DNA from: Chlorocebus sabaeus
Lineage: Eukaryota; Chordata; Mammalia; Primates; Cercopithecidae
Length of the DNA stretch: 64,000 bases
Reading direction: 5' to 3'
Assembly: GCF_047675955.1 (NCBI RefSeq)
Contig: NC_132909.1
Span: 40,413,931 to 40,477,930 of the forward strand
Both the position numbers and the translations under genes were made by a program. Shown piece by piece: positions 22,983 through 35,474 of this stretch. The notes under the pieces were generated by a model. That model was not told the origin of the DNA. It saw nothing but the letters and a program-made list of their open reading frames with translations, and ran no database searches. Each line of letters starts with the position of its first letter. The stretch's first letter is position 1.

Positions 22983-23800
22983 TGAATCCTGTCCTTTTTT
23001 CCTTTATTCCAATGTCACAATCTCCAAGGCTATCAGAAACTTGTATTTGAGAGCACCTGTGAATATTCTATACCTTAATATAAACCATCTTTTAAAAAGG
23101 ATTAAAACAAGACAACACTTGTCAGCAAATAACAAAATGTCTAGGTTAGTTATAGTTAGAAACACAATTGACAAAGAAGTTTGGCTATCTCTGTGGTTTA
23201 CAATAACTTACAACCTTTATTATCATTGATACCATATATTAGAATTTTAGAAATCCCAAATAATTTTGGAACATATATTAGTATTATTCACCAAAATACA
23301 AACCAAAGATTGAATAAACACCATTTTGCCAATCTCATGTACCTAAATATGTCAAATAATTCTGTTTACCTCTCTTTTGGATACTCCAGGGGCCCTCTGA
23401 AGCATTAAAAAGCCAGGAATCAGGAAAGGCAATTTTGAAACTAAAGTTTGATTTTGGGAAGCATGTTAAGTGTTAGACATTTGAAACACTTGATGTTATA
23501 AAATAGAATTTCAGATTATCGTAAATTACTTATTTTGTTACAATGACTCAGAAATTTTAAAGAAGCAACAATCTTTTATAACTTTTAACAAATTTTGCTA
23601 AAAAGCAGATGAGTGCATTACGAGCACCTTGTTGTGCTTTGATTTCAATTTTTTATTTACAGAAAAACCATGTAGTACCTTTTTGAATTTAGTCAATATA
23701 TCCAGACATGGAATTCTTTGCAAGATTTTTACAATCCTTCCACCACTTGTTTGAATTTTTGCTCTATTTTGTCTAATTTAAAACAATCTTTTATTCTCTC
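22983..23800. other. AT-rich unassigned DNA next to the minus satellite array
   Basis: About 800 bp of AT-rich sequence without recognised repeat or gene. It ends where satellite A-block sequence starts ('cgggttcagatagaa'). Confidence 0.4.
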
Positions 23801-24207
23801 GGGTTCAGATAGAAAAATTCTCACTTGCCTATAAGCTGGATTTAGAAATGACTCATCATTTCAACTCTGGATGCATGTTCATATATGACAGTCACAATTT
23901 CAACTGTGGATTTTTTCCATGTGTGAGATTCAGGACTTACCAGTGGGCTCTGTCCATGTGTAAAGATGACAATTTTAATGGTTGCTGGGGTATGCATATG
24001 AGAAACACAATCTCACCTGTGTTCTGAACCCTGGAATGGCAATCTCTGTATAATAAGAGATTTATATAGCATAAAAGAAAGTGGTATTTCTCTAGGACCT
24101 TCGTACAAGAAGACCCATGATCATACTCATGATTTTAAGCCTAGCTATAAGAAACAGGATCTCTTCTACTGGCTGGTTTGAGGTATAAGAGTCATCATCA
24201 CACTTGT

Positions 24208-24484
24208 GGCCGGGCACAGTGGCTCATGCTGTAATCCCAGAACTTTGAGAGGCTGAGGCGGGGAGATGACTTGAGGTAAGAGCTCGAGACCAGGGTGGCC
24301 AACATGGTGAAACCAATTATCTACTGAAAGTACAAAAATTAGCTGGGATTGGTGGTGTACACCTGTAATCCCAGCTACTCAGGAGGCTGAGGCAGGAGAA
24401 TCCCTAGAACCCAGGAAGCAGAGGTTGGAGTGAGTTGAGATCACACTGCTGCATTCCAGCCTGGGTGACAGAATGACTCCGTCT

Positions 24485-24516
<32 letters not shown>
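24208..24516 (+). mobile_element. Alu in the satellite array
   Basis: A complete Alu with a 30-base A-tail, inserted in the first A/B region of the minus array. 'catcacac-tgtg'-type flanks surround it. Confidence 0.95.
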
Positions 24517-24518
<2 letters not shown>

Positions 24519-24953
24519 TCAACATTATCACACCTGTGAGCTAGACCAAGGCATTTCACAATCTTACCTGTGAATAGAGAGAGATAAGAGTCACGTCACC
24601 TGGGTTTTTGGCCAGGAATACATCACAATCTTTTCTGAAGGCAGGGACCACACTAGAGTGTCATATCACCTGAATACTCAACCAGGAATATGTTACAGCC
24701 TTCTCCTGAAAGCAAGACACAGACAGTATAGTCACACCACATAGGGGCTGAGACCAGCAATAGGTAACAATCCTCTCTGTAGTCCAAGCCCAGTTACCAG
24801 AGACACAACAACTGGTACCTAGGCCTAGTGATAAGTCACAATTTTTCCTGTGGACAGAATGCAGGCAAAAACGGAGTCACATTTCCGAGGTAATTGATGC
24901 AGAGATATGTCACAAGGCCCTCTGTAGACAGGGCCCAGGGAGGAGCCTCTCAT

Positions 24954-25193
24954 TTTTTTTTTTTTTTTTAATTATACTTTAAGTTCTAGAGTACATGTGC
25001 ACACCATGCAGGTTTGTTACATATGTATACATGTGCCATGTTGGTGTGCTGCACCCATTAACTCATCATTTACATTGGGTATATCTCCTAATGCTATCCC
25101 TCCCCACCTCCCCACAACAGGACCTGGTGTGTGATGTTCCCCTTCCTGTGTCCAAGTGATCTCACTGTTCAATTCCCACCTATGAGTGGGAAT
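24954..25193 (-). mobile_element. Second L1 3' end carried in the transduced tail
   Basis: Only the last 225 bp of an L1 plus an A16 tract. It has no target-site duplication of its own on the inner side, and the outer duplication encloses it together with the full L1. This supports its having been co-mobilised. Confidence 0.8.
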
Positions 25194-25194
25194 G

Positions 25195-25396
25195 GGACCA
25201 GAAACCAGAAATCAGGAAGACTCAAAAGTCTCCAAAGATCCTCAGATTAATGTGAAAGATGCTGTGCTTACCCACAGTCATGGAAGGCTTTGGATGAACA
25301 CCCAAAGGGTCAATACTTACAGGATTTGGAATTTCTGCTATTCCAAATACGTTTTGCATAATAAATTTGTTATATCAAAGAATCATTATACTTCAC
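25195..25396 (-). other. Non-L1 DNA between two L1 3' ends (transduced flank)
   Basis: About 200 bp with no L1 or Alu similarity, bracketed by the bypassed A-tract and the terminal L1 fragment. It would be genomic sequence copied from downstream of the source element, and so a tag for the parental locus. Confidence 0.7.
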
Positions 25397-25622
25397 TTTT
25401 TTTTTCCTTTTTTTTAAAATTATACTTTAAGTTCTAGGGTACATGTGCACAACATGCAGGTTTCTTACATTTGTATACATGTGCCTTGTTGGTGTGCTGA
25501 ACCCATTAACTCGTCATTTACATTAGGTATATCTCCTAATGCTATCTCACCCCCCTCCCCGCTCCCCACAATAGGACCCCTTGTGTGATGTTCCCCTTCC
25601 TGTGTCCATGTGATCTCATTGT

Positions 25623-28600
25623 TCAATTCCCACCTAGGAGTAAGAACATGTGGTATTTGGTTTTCTGCTCTTGTGATAGTTTGCTGAGAATGATGGTTTC
25701 CAGCTGCATCCATGTCCCTACAAAGGACATGAACTCATCCTTTTTTATGGCTGCATAGTATTCCATGGTGTATATGTGCCACATTTTCTTAATCCAGTCT
25801 GTCACTGATGGACATTTGGGTTGATTCCAAGTCTTTGCTATTGTGAATAGTGTCACAATAAACATACATGTGCATGTGTCTTTATAGCAGCATGATTTAT
25901 AATCCTTTGGGTATATACCCAGTAATGGGATGGCTGGGTCAAATGGTATTTCTAGTTCTAGATGCTTGAGGAATCGCCACACTGTTTTCCACAATGGTTG
26001 AACTAGTTTACAGTCCCACCAACAGTGTAAAAGTGTTCCTATTTCTCCACATCCTCTCCAGCACCTGTTGTTTCCTGATTTCATAATGATCGCCATTCTA
26101 ACTGGTGTGAGATGGTATCTCATTGTGGTTTTGATTTGCATTTCTCTGATGGCGAGAGATGATGAGCAATATTTCATGTGTCTGTTGGCTGTATGAATGT
26201 CTTCTTTTCAGAAACGTCTGTTCATATCCTTTGCCCACTTTTTGATGGGGTTGTTTGTTTTTTTCTTGTAAATTTGGTTGAGTTCTTTGCAGGTTCTGGA
26301 TATTAGCCCTTTGTCAGATGAGTAGATTGCAAAAATTTTCTCCCATTTTGTAGGTTGCCTGTTCACTCTGATGGTAGTTTCTTTTGCTGTGCAGAAGCTC
26401 TTTAGTTTAATTAGATTCCATTTGTCAATTTTGGCTTTTGTTGCCATTGCTTTTGGTGTTTTAGACATGAAGTCCTTGCCCATGCCTATGTCCTGAATAG
26501 TATTATCTAGGTTTTCTTCTAGGCTTTTTATGGTTTTAGGTTTAACATTTAAGTCTCTAATCCATCTTGAATTAATTTTCGTAAAAGTAGTAAGGGAAGG
26601 ATCCAGTTTCAGCTTTCTACTTATGGCTACCCAATTTTCCCAGCACCATTTATTAAATAGGGAATCTTTCCCCATTTCTTGTTTTTGTCAGGCTTGTCAA
26701 AGATCAGATGGCTGTAGATGTGTGGTATCATTTCTGAGGGCTCTGTTCTGTTCCATTGGTCTATATTTCTGTTTTGGTACCAGTACCATGCTGTTTTGGT
26801 TACTGTAGCCTTGTAGTATAGTTTGAAGTCAGGTAGTGTGATGCCTCCAGCTTTGTTCTTTGGCTTAGGATTGTTTTGGTAATTAGGGGTCTTTTTTGTT
26901 TTCATATGAACTTTAAAGCAGTTTTTTCCAATTCTGTGAAGAAAGTCATTGGTAACTTAATGGAGATGGCATGGAATCTATAAATTACCTTGGGCAGTAT
27001 GGCCATTTTCACAATATTGATTCTTCCTATCCATGAGCATGGTATGTTCTTCCATTTGTTTGTGTCCTCTTTTATTTCACTGAGCGGTGGCTTGTAGTTC
27101 TCCTTGAAGAGCTCCTTTACATCCCTTGTAAGTTGGATTGCTAGGTATTTTATTCTCTTTGAAGCTATTCTGAATGGGAGTTCATTCATGATTTGGCTCT
27201 CTGTCTGTTACTGGTGTATAAGAATGCTTGTGATTTTTGCACATTGATTTTGTATCCTGAGACTTTGCTGAAGTTGCTTATCAGCTTAAGGAGATTCTGG
27301 GCTGAGATGATGGGGTTTTCTAAATATACAATCGTGTCATCTGCAAACACGGACAATTTGACTTCTTCTTTTCCTAATTGAATACCATTTATGTCTTTCT
27401 CTTGCCTGATTTCCTTAGCCAGAACTTCCAACACTATGTTGAATAGGAGTGGTGAGAGAGGGCATCCCTGTCTTGTGCCAGTTTTCAAAGGGAATGCTTC
27501 CAATTTTGCCCATTCAGTATGACACTGGCTGTGTGTTTGTCATAAATAGCTCTTATTATTTTGAGATACATTCCATCAATACCAAATTTATTGACAGTTT
27601 TTATCATGAAGGGCTTTTGAATTTTGTCGAAGTCCTTTTCTGCATCTATTGAGATAATCATGTGGTTTTTGTCTTTGGTTCTGTTTATTTGCTGGATTAC
27701 GTTTATTGATTTGTGTATGTTGAACCAGCTTTGCATCCCAGGGATGAAGCCCACTTGATCATGGTGGATAAGCTTTTTGATATGCTGCTGGATTCAGTTC
27801 ACCAGTATTTTATTGAGGATTTTTGCATCGATGTTCATCACGAATATCAGTCTAAAATTCTCTTTTTTTGTTGTATCTCTGTCAGGCTTTGGTATCAGGA
27901 TGATGTTGGCCTCGTAAAATGAGTTAGGGAGGATTCCCTCTTTTTCTATTGATTGGAATAGTTTCAGAAGGAATGATACCAACTCCTTCTTGTACCTCTG
28001 GTAAAATTCGGCTGTGAATTCGTCTGGTCTTGGACAACTTTTTTTGGTTGGTAGGCTATTAATTATTGCCTCAATTTCAGAGCCTGCTATTGGTCTATTC
28101 AGGGATTCAACTTCTTCCTAGTTTAGTCTTGGGAGAGTGTAAGTGTCCAGGAAATTATCCATTTCTTCTAGGTTTTCTAGTTTATTTGCATAGAGGTGCT
28201 TATAGTATTCTCTGATGGTAGTTTGTATTTCTGTGGGGTCGGTGGTGATATCCCCTTTATCATTTTTTATTACATCTATTTGATTCTTCTCTCTTTTCTT
28301 CTTTATTAGTCTTGCTAGCAGTCTATCAATTTTGTTGATCTTTTCAAAAAACCAGCTCCCGGATTCATTGATTTTTTGGAGGGTTTTTTGTGTCTCTATC
28401 TCCTTCAGTTCTGCTCTTAGTTATTTTTTGCCTTCTGCTAGCTTTTGAATGTGTTTGCTCTTGCTTCTCTAGTTCTTTTAATTGTGATGTTAGAGTGTCA
28501 ATTTTAGATCTTTCCTGCTTTCCCTTGTGGGCATTTAGTGCTATAAATTTCCCTCTACACACTGCTTTAAATGTGTCCCAGAGATTCTGGTATGCTGTAT

Positions 28601-29442
28601 CTTTGTTCTCATTGGTTTCAAAGAGCATCTTTATTTCTGCCTTCATTTCGTTATGTACCCAGTAGTCATTCAGGAGCAGGTTGTTCAGTTTTCATGTAGT
28701 TGAGAGGTTTTGATTGAGTTTCTTAGTTCTGAGTTCTAGTTTGATTGCACTGTGGTCTGAGAGACAGTTTGTTACAATTTCTGTTCTTTTACATTTGCTG
28801 AAGAGTGCTTTACTTCCAACTATGTGGTCAATTTTGGCATAAGTGCGATGTGGTCCTGGGAAGAATGTATATTCTGTTGATTTGGGGTGGAGAGTTCTGT
28901 AGATGTCTATTAGGTCCGCTTTGTGCAGAGTTGAGTTCAATTACTGGATATCCTTGTTAACTTTCTGTCTCGTTGATCTGTCTAATGTTGACAGTGGGGT
29001 GTTAAAGTCTCCCATTATTATTGCGTGGGAATCTAAGTCTCTTTGTAAGTCTCTAAGGACTTGCTTTATGAATCTGGGTGCTCCTGTATTGGGTGCATAT
29101 ATATTTAGGACAGTTAGCTCTTCCTAATGAATTGATCCCTTTACCATTATGTAATGGCTTTCTTTGTCTCTTTTGATCTTTGATGGTTTAAAGTCTGTTT
29201 TATCAGAGACTAGGATTGCAATCCCTGCTTTTTTTGTATTCTCCATTTGCTTGGTAGACCTTCCTCCATCCCTTTATTTTGAGCCTATGTGTGTCTCCAC
29301 ATGTGACATGGGTCTTCTGAATACAGCAAACTGATGGGTCTTGACTCTTTACCCAATTTGCCAGTCTGTGTCTTTTAATTGGATCATTTAGTCCATTTAT
29401 ATTTAAGGTTAATATTGTTGTGTGTGAACTTGATCCTGTCAT
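25623..29442 (-). pseudogene. L1 ORF2 (endonuclease-reverse transcriptase), broken
   Basis: Start 'MTGSSSHTTILTLNINGLND' at 29,442. The endonuclease runs to about 28,690 ('DHIVGSKALFSKCKRTEIV', 'LSDHSAIKLELR'). The reverse transcriptase includes 'FIPGMQSWFNIHKSINVI' (about 27,750), 'GTRQGCPLSPLLFNIVLEVL' and the catalytic 'FADDTIVYLE' near 27,350. The cysteine-rich C-terminus 'CWRGCGEIGTLLHCWWDC' lies near 26,060, and the end 'LLLGGN' at 25,623. Length and order match a 1,275-residue ORF2p, but the frame shifts repeatedly (first break near 29,230) and has internal stops. No functional protein is expected. Confidence 0.93.
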
Positions 29443-29504
29443 TATGATATTAGCTGGTTATTTTGCCCCTAGTTGATGCAGTTTCTTCCTAGCATCGATG
29501 GACT

Positions 29505-30526
29505 TTACATTTTGACATGGTTTTGCAATGGCTGGTACCTGATGTTCCTTTCCATGTTTAGAGCTTCCTTCAGGATCTCTTGTAGGGCAGGCCTGGTGGT
29601 GACAAAATCTCTAAGCATTTGCTTGTCTCTAAAGGATTTTATTTCTCCTTCACTTATGAAACTTAGTTTGGCTGGATATGAAATTCTGGGTTGAAAATTC
29701 TTTCCTTTAAGAATGTTGAATATTGGCACCCACTCTCTTCTGGCTTGGAGAGTTTCTGTTGAGAGATCTGCTGTTAGTCTGATGGGCTTCTCTTTGTGTG
29801 TAACCTGACCTTTCTCTCTGGCTGCCCTTAACATTTTTTCCTTCATTTCGAATTTGGAGAATCTGACAATTATGTATCTTGCAGCTGCTCTTCTCAAGGA
29901 GTATCTTTGTGGCATTTTCTATATTTCCTGAATTTGAATGTTGGCCTGCCTTACTAGGTTGGGGAAGTTCTCCTGGATGATATCCTGCAGAGCATTTTCC
30001 AACTTGGTTCCATTTCCCCCGTCACTTTCAGGCACACCAATCAGACATAGATTTGGTCTTTTCACAAAATCCCATATTTCTTGGAGGCTTTGCTCATTTC
30101 TGTTTACTCTTTTTTCTCTACACTTCTCTTCTCACTTCATTTCATTCATTTGATCTTCAATTGCTGATACTCTTTCTTCCAGTTGATTGAGTCAGTTACT
30201 TTACTGAGGCTTGTGAATTTGTCACGTAGTTCTTGTGTTATGGTTTTCATCTCTATCAGTTCTTTTAAGGTCTTCTCTGCATTGATTATTCTAGTTACCC
30301 ATTCATCCATTCTTTTTTCAAGGTTTTTAGTTTCTTTGTGCTGGGTACGTAGTTCCTCCTTTAACTCTGAGAAGTTTGATTGACTGAAGCCTTCTTCTCT
30401 CAACTCGTTAAAGTCATTCTCCGTCCAGCTTTGTTCCGTTGCTGGCAATGAGCTGCGTTCCTTTGGAGGGAGAGATGCGCTCTGATTTTTTGAATTTCCA
30501 GCTTTTCTGCACTGCTTTTTCCCCAT
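29505..30526 (-). pseudogene. L1 ORF1 (RNA-binding chaperone), frameshifted
   Basis: Starts 'MGKKQCRKAGNSKNQSASLP' at 30,526. The coiled-coil region runs about 30,450-30,190. The RRM/C-terminal part, with 'RYIIVRFSKFEMKEKMLRAA' and 'LTADLSTETLQARREW', is in another frame at 29,915-29,505. A frameshift near 30,185 leads to a stop at about 30,146. The total length is close to the usual 338 codons. Spacing to ORF2 (about 60 bp) is normal. Confidence 0.93.
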
Positions 30527-31560
30527 CTTTGTGGTATTATCTGCCTTTGGTCTTTGATGATGGTGACATACTGATGGGGTTTTGGTGTGGGTGTCCTTTC
30601 TGTTTGTTAGTTTTCCTTCTAACAGTCAGGACCCTCAGCTACAGGTCTGTTGGAGTTGCTTGAGGTCCACTCCAGACCCTGTTTGCCTGGGTATCAGCAG
30701 CGAAGGCTACAGAAGATAGAATATTGCTGAACAGCGAGTGTTGCTGTCTGATTCTTGCTCTGGAAGCTTCATCTCGGGGTGTACCCCGCCATGTGAGGTG
30801 TGAGGTGTCAGTCCGCACCTAGTGGGGGATGTCTCCCAGTTAGGGTACTCAGGGGTCAGGGATCCACTTGAGCAGGCAGTCTGCCTGTTCCCAGCTCTCA
30901 ATCGCCGTGCTGGCAGATCCACTGCTCTCTTCAAAGCTGTCAGACAGGGGCATTTACCTCTACTGAGGTTTCTGCTGCTTTTGGTTTAGCTATGCCCTGT
31001 CCCCAAAGGAGGAGTCTACACAGGCAGGCCGGCCTGCTTGAGCTGTGGTGGACGCCACCCAATTCGAGCTTCCCGGTGGCTTTGTTTACCTACTTAAGCC
31101 TCAGCAATGGTGGACGCTGCTCCCCAAGCCTCACTGCCGCCTTGCCATTAGATCTCAGACTGCTGTGCTAACAATGAGGTAGGCTCCGTGGGCATGGGAC
31201 CCTCTGGGCCAGGTGTGGGATATAATCTCGTGGTGTGCCATTTGCTAAGACCTTTGGTAAAGCACAGTATTAGGGTGGGAGTTACCCGATTTTCCAGGTG
31301 TTGTGTGTCTCAATTTCCTTTGGCTACGAAAAGGAATTCCCTTCCCCCTTGTACTTCCCAGGTGAGGTGATGCTTCGCCCTTCTTCAGCTCTCGCTGGTC
31401 CGGCTGCACCCATGGACCAGCGCCAAGTGTCCAACACACCCCAGTGAGATGAACCCAGTATCTCAGTTGAAAATGCAGAAATCACCCATCTTCTGTGTTG
31501 CTCACACTGGGAGCTGGAGGCTGGAGCTGTTTCTATTCTGCCATCTTGGGCACGCCCCCC
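30527..31560 (-). promoter_or_regulatory. L1PA 5' UTR/internal promoter
   Basis: About 1,030 bp. The first 20 bases contain the YY1-type 'caagatggc' typical of the L1 start. The segment 30,654-30,782 (129 bp) is the part of the 5' UTR present in L1PA4-like and older elements and deleted in L1PA3 and younger. In the literature this segment is the binding region of the KRAB zinc-finger repressor ZNF93. Confidence 0.85.
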
Positions 31561-31737
31561 AGAGCCTCTCATTTTATAGGTGTTGGGCCTTGTATATGTC
31601 CTAACATGCAAAATAGGGCACAGGCAAAAATGTAGAGTCACATAACATGAGTGCTTAGAAATATGTCACAATGCACCCTGTGGGCAGTACCAAGGCAAGA
31701 AAAATAACTCACATCACCTTGGTGAAAGGCCCAGCCA

Positions 31738-31976
31738 GGCCAGGCATGGTGGCTCATACCTGTAATCCCAGCACTTTGGGAGACTTAGGTGGGCGGATCA
31801 CGAGGTCAGGAGTTCGAGACCAGCCTGACCAACATGGTGAAACCCCGCCTCTACTAAAAATACAAAAACTAGTTGGGTGTGGTGGGCCATGCCTGTAATC
31901 CCAGTTCCTCAGGAGGTTGGGGCAGAAGAATCACTTGAACCCAGGAGGCAGAGGCTGGAGTGAGTGGAGATTTCAC
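31738..31976 (+). mobile_element. Alu, 3'-truncated, in the satellite array
   Basis: A left arm and most of the right arm are present. It stops at 'ggagatttcaccatc' without an A-tail and passes straight into satellite sequence, so its end was removed by a later deletion. Confidence 0.9.
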
Positions 31977-32656
31977 CATCAAGGTGCAGAGTCAAGCAAT
32001 ATGTCACACTCTCATCTGTAGGCTGGGCCAAGTAGGAAAGTGAAATCACTAAGGTGGTTAGCAGATGCATACAATCACACCTGCAGAAAAGTCCAGGAAT
32101 TAGAGTAGAAATTCCACATATGTCTAGGTTCTAGGTATGAGTCAACACTTTCTGTATGTTGGGTCTAAGTATATGAGTCATATATAAATGGTTGACAGAA
32201 TGTGAGCAGGAGAGCCACAATTTCTTCTGCAGGCTTGTCCTTTCAGTGAAGTCACAGACTCATATGTGTGCTGTACCTTGCTCTGAGAGTCACCAGTTCA
32301 CCTGTAGTCCAGATCCACATGAGAGTCAATTATTCAACTTTTGACAGTCTCTCTGACATTCAGAATCTCAACAGTGAGATGTGTTTACGGGAGAATGACA
32401 ATCTTTACTGTTGCCTGGGTGTGCATTCAAAACACAAAATCTTACCCATGTGCTATGTTCTCTTATGATACAGTTTCAGTTGATGGATTTATACAATATG
32501 CAAGAGTGGCAATCCTCTGTGACCTTTGTCCAAGAAGATCCAGAATCTTTCCTGTGGTTCCAAGCCCAGATATGAGCATCAACACCTATCCAATTGGTTT
32601 AGTCCAGATAGAAGAGTCCTCACCTTTTAACAAGGTGGGTTTAGAAATGAATCACT

Positions 32657-32934
32657 GTCCGGCATGGTGGTTCACACGTGTAATCCCAGCCGAGGTGGGC
32701 GGATCATGAGGTCAGGATTTTGAGACCAGCCTGGCCAACATGGTGAAACCCTGCCTCTACTCAAAATACAAAAATTAGCTGGGTGTGGTGGCAGGTGCCT
32801 GAAATCACAGCTACTCAGAGGGTTGTGGCAGGAGAACTGCTTGAACCCAGGAGGCAGAGGTTGCAGTGAGCCAAGATTGCATCACTGCACTCTAGCCTGG
32901 GTGACACAGCAAGACTCTGTCTCAAAAAAAAAAT
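32657..32934 (+). mobile_element. Alu in a satellite A block
   Basis: The Alu lacks the usual 'actttgggaggc' stretch in its left arm and ends in A9. The A-block phrase 'gaaatgaatcac' before it and 'aaatcaccatcc' after it show the insertion point. Confidence 0.93.
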
Positions 32935-35384
32935 CACCATCCAAATTGTGGCCAGATGTTCACTGAGGACAGTCACAATTCCAATTGTGAACTACATTCA
33001 TGTGTGATTCAGGACCTCACCAGTGGGCTCTGTCCATGTGTGAGGGTGACGATTTTAAAGATTGGTGGGCTGTGTATAGAACACAATCTCACCTGTGTGA
33101 TGGGGCACTGTTATGACATTCTCTGTAACATACTAGGTCTTTATATATGTCAGAGAGTGACATTTGTACAGAAAGAAGACTTCTTCATTTTCCTAAGCCT
33201 ATCTAGGAGAAACATTATCTCTCCTATTGCATGCTTCGAGGTATGACAGTCATCATTACATCTTTGTGCTTGGCCACGATATATGTCACAATCCTACCCG
33301 TGTGTAGTGAGCAAGCACAAGAGTAACATTAACTCTGTGCTGGGCCAGGGTTATGTCACAATCTTCCCTGAGAGCATGGACCAGAAAGGAGAGTCACATC
33401 CCTGGAAGTTCGACCTCAGTGATTGGTGAAGACATATATTGCAATGACTTCTGTAGACAGGGTCCAGGATGAAGACTTACATCATCTGGGTGTTGGCCTC
33501 AGGCATATGTCACAATAGCCTAAGTGGGAAGAACACAAGCAAGAGAGTCACATAACTTAGGCCCAACAATATATCACAATACACCTATGGGCATCACCAA
33601 GAAGAGGAAACTCACATCACCTGAGGGCAAGGCCCAGTGATATGTCACAATGCCTCCTGTGGGCTGTATCAAGGCAGAATAGAGTGACATTACCAAAGGT
33701 CTGTGTCCCCTAATATGTCACTGGGTACTGGGCCCAGGTGAGAGTCAAATAACTCAGATGCTGGGTAGAGGCACATGTCGCAATCACACCTATAAGAAGG
33801 TCCTTTGGTGACATTAAAAATGACAAGGTCTTGAGTCAAGGAATAAGAGTCAATATCTCCTGCAAGTTGGGTCTAAGTACAAGAAGTCACAATCTCAATG
33901 GTGGAATGGATTTGTGCATGAGAGCCTCAATTTCTCTTGTAAACCCTGTGCCTTGGTGAAGTTACAGCCACAAAGGTGTGCTGAATTTTGGTTAAAGACT
34001 CACCAACCCAACTGTGGACAGAATCCACACACGAGAGTCCATTTTCCAACTGCCTCCCAATGTGAGATTCAGAACCTCAGAAGAGGGTTGTGTTTATTTA
34101 AGCAAATGACAATCTTTGCTGTTGACTGGGTGTGAATATGAGTGTCACAATCGCACCTGTGTGCTTGGCCCTGTCAAGACACTCTCTGTATCACTTGAGG
34201 GCTTTATATGGTCTGCATGAGTCACAATCTGCTCTGAGATTTTTTGTGGTGTTATGGACCTATGATCTTATGTGGCTCTAAGTCTAAGTATGAGAGTCAA
34301 CATTCTCCAACTGGCTGGGTCCAAAGAGGAGAGTCCTCACTTGCCTATGAGCTGGGTTTAGAAATGAGTCACCATCTCAACTGTGGTCAGATGTTCACAT
34401 ATGATATCACAATCTTAACTGTGGACTGCATCTGCACATGAGAATCATGAACTCCTCAGTGGGTTCTGTCTCTGTGTCATAGTGGTAATTCTAAAAATTG
34501 ACAGAGTGTGCTTATAAGAAACATGATCTAATCTGTTTGCTTTGTCATATGATGACACTCTCTGTACCATCTGAGGGCTTTATACAATATGAGACAGCAT
34601 AGTAATTCTCTATAACCTTCATACAGAGAGGAGACCCAGGATTTTACTCCTTTTTCTAAGCCTAGCTGTGAGAAACAGTATCTCTTCCATTGGCTGGTAC
34701 AAGGTATTAGAGTCATCATCACACCTGTGAGCTGGACTAAGATATACGTTACCAACCTACTTGTTGACACAAAGTACCCAGAACTGTCACATCACCTGGA
34801 TGCTGGGCCAATGATATGTAAAATTTTCCCTGAGGGCACTGACCAGGCAGGAGAGTCACATCACCAGACTTCTCAACCAATGATATGCTACCATTTCTTC
34901 CTAAAAATAATGCACACACAGGAGACACATCGCCTGGTGGCTGGACCCTGGATTATGTCATAATCTTTCCTGCGAGCAGGGGACAGGTAGAAACAGAGTC
35001 ACATTTTTTATGTAACGGATGCAGATACATATCACAAGAACCCCCGTGGACAGGGCTGAGGCAGGGCCTCCCATTGTTTAGGTGTTTGGCACAGTGAAAT
35101 GTCACAATACCAAAAAATGTGGTTCTCAGGCAGAGCAGAAAAGTCACATTGCCTAAGTGCTAGTTCCAGTGATATGTCACAATCTTTCCTTTTGGCAGGA
35201 TCTAGGTGATGAAGAAAAATGTATGTGCTAATATACCCATGAGTAGGGCCTATGTGGTAGAGTTGCATCAGCCATATCCTGAATGCAGTGATATGTCAAA
35301 ATATACAATTTATGCAGGGCTCAGGCAGGAGTATCATAACCTAGGTGTCACTCTCAGTGATACATTGCAATACCTTCCTTTTAT

Positions 35385-35474
35385 TTTTTTTTCTTGAGAT
35401 AGAGTCTCACTCTGACACCCAGGCTGAAGTGCAATGGCATGACCTTGGCTCACCACAACCTCCACTTCTTGGGT
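35385..35474 (-). mobile_element. Alu 3' fragment joined directly to an L1 3' end
   Basis: A reverse Alu start ('cttgagatagagtctcactc' to 'cctccacttcttgg') breaks off after about 90 bp and continues without a gap as plus-strand L1 3' sequence. Confidence 0.88.

Larger units (their letters stand above)
24944..31575 (-). mobile_element. Near full-length L1PA insertion with probable 3' transduction
   Basis: A single retrotransposition event bounded by the 14-bp duplication gagcctctcatttt at 24,944-24,957 and 31,562-31,575. On the minus strand the order is: 5' UTR starting about 31,560 ('gtgcccaagatggcaga'), ORF1, ORF2, 3' UTR, first A-tract (25,397-25,415), about 200 bp of non-L1 DNA (25,195-25,396), a 225-bp L1 3'-end piece (24,970-25,193), and a terminal A-tract (24,954-24,969). 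The target reads TAT|AAAA on the sense strand, fitting the L1 endonuclease. The 5' UTR keeps the roughly 129-bp segment lost in L1PA3 and younger, so this is about L1PA4-L1PA8. Both ORFs are broken. Confidence 0.93.
23800..35384 (-). repeat. Degenerate satellite-like array, minus orientation (split by an L1)
   Basis: The same repeat as at 49,400-62,040, read on the other strand. A-type blocks lie at 23,800-24,207 (continuing after an Alu), about 32,250-33,250 and 33,860-34,745. Runs of short B monomers lie at about 24,535-24,943, 31,562-32,250, 33,250-33,860 and 34,745-35,384. Signature B words on the plus strand are 'gatatgtcacaat' and 'gagagtcacat(ca)'. A 6.6 kb L1 and three Alus interrupt it. 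The right end is an Alu/L1 junction at 35,385. It resembles what Repbase calls SATR-type satellite; that name is from memory and unverified. Confidence 0.85.

Noticed and set aside
25623..26177. 184-codon frame as an independent gene
   Set aside because: It is the C-terminal part of the L1 ORF2 remnant, with its cysteine-rich motif.
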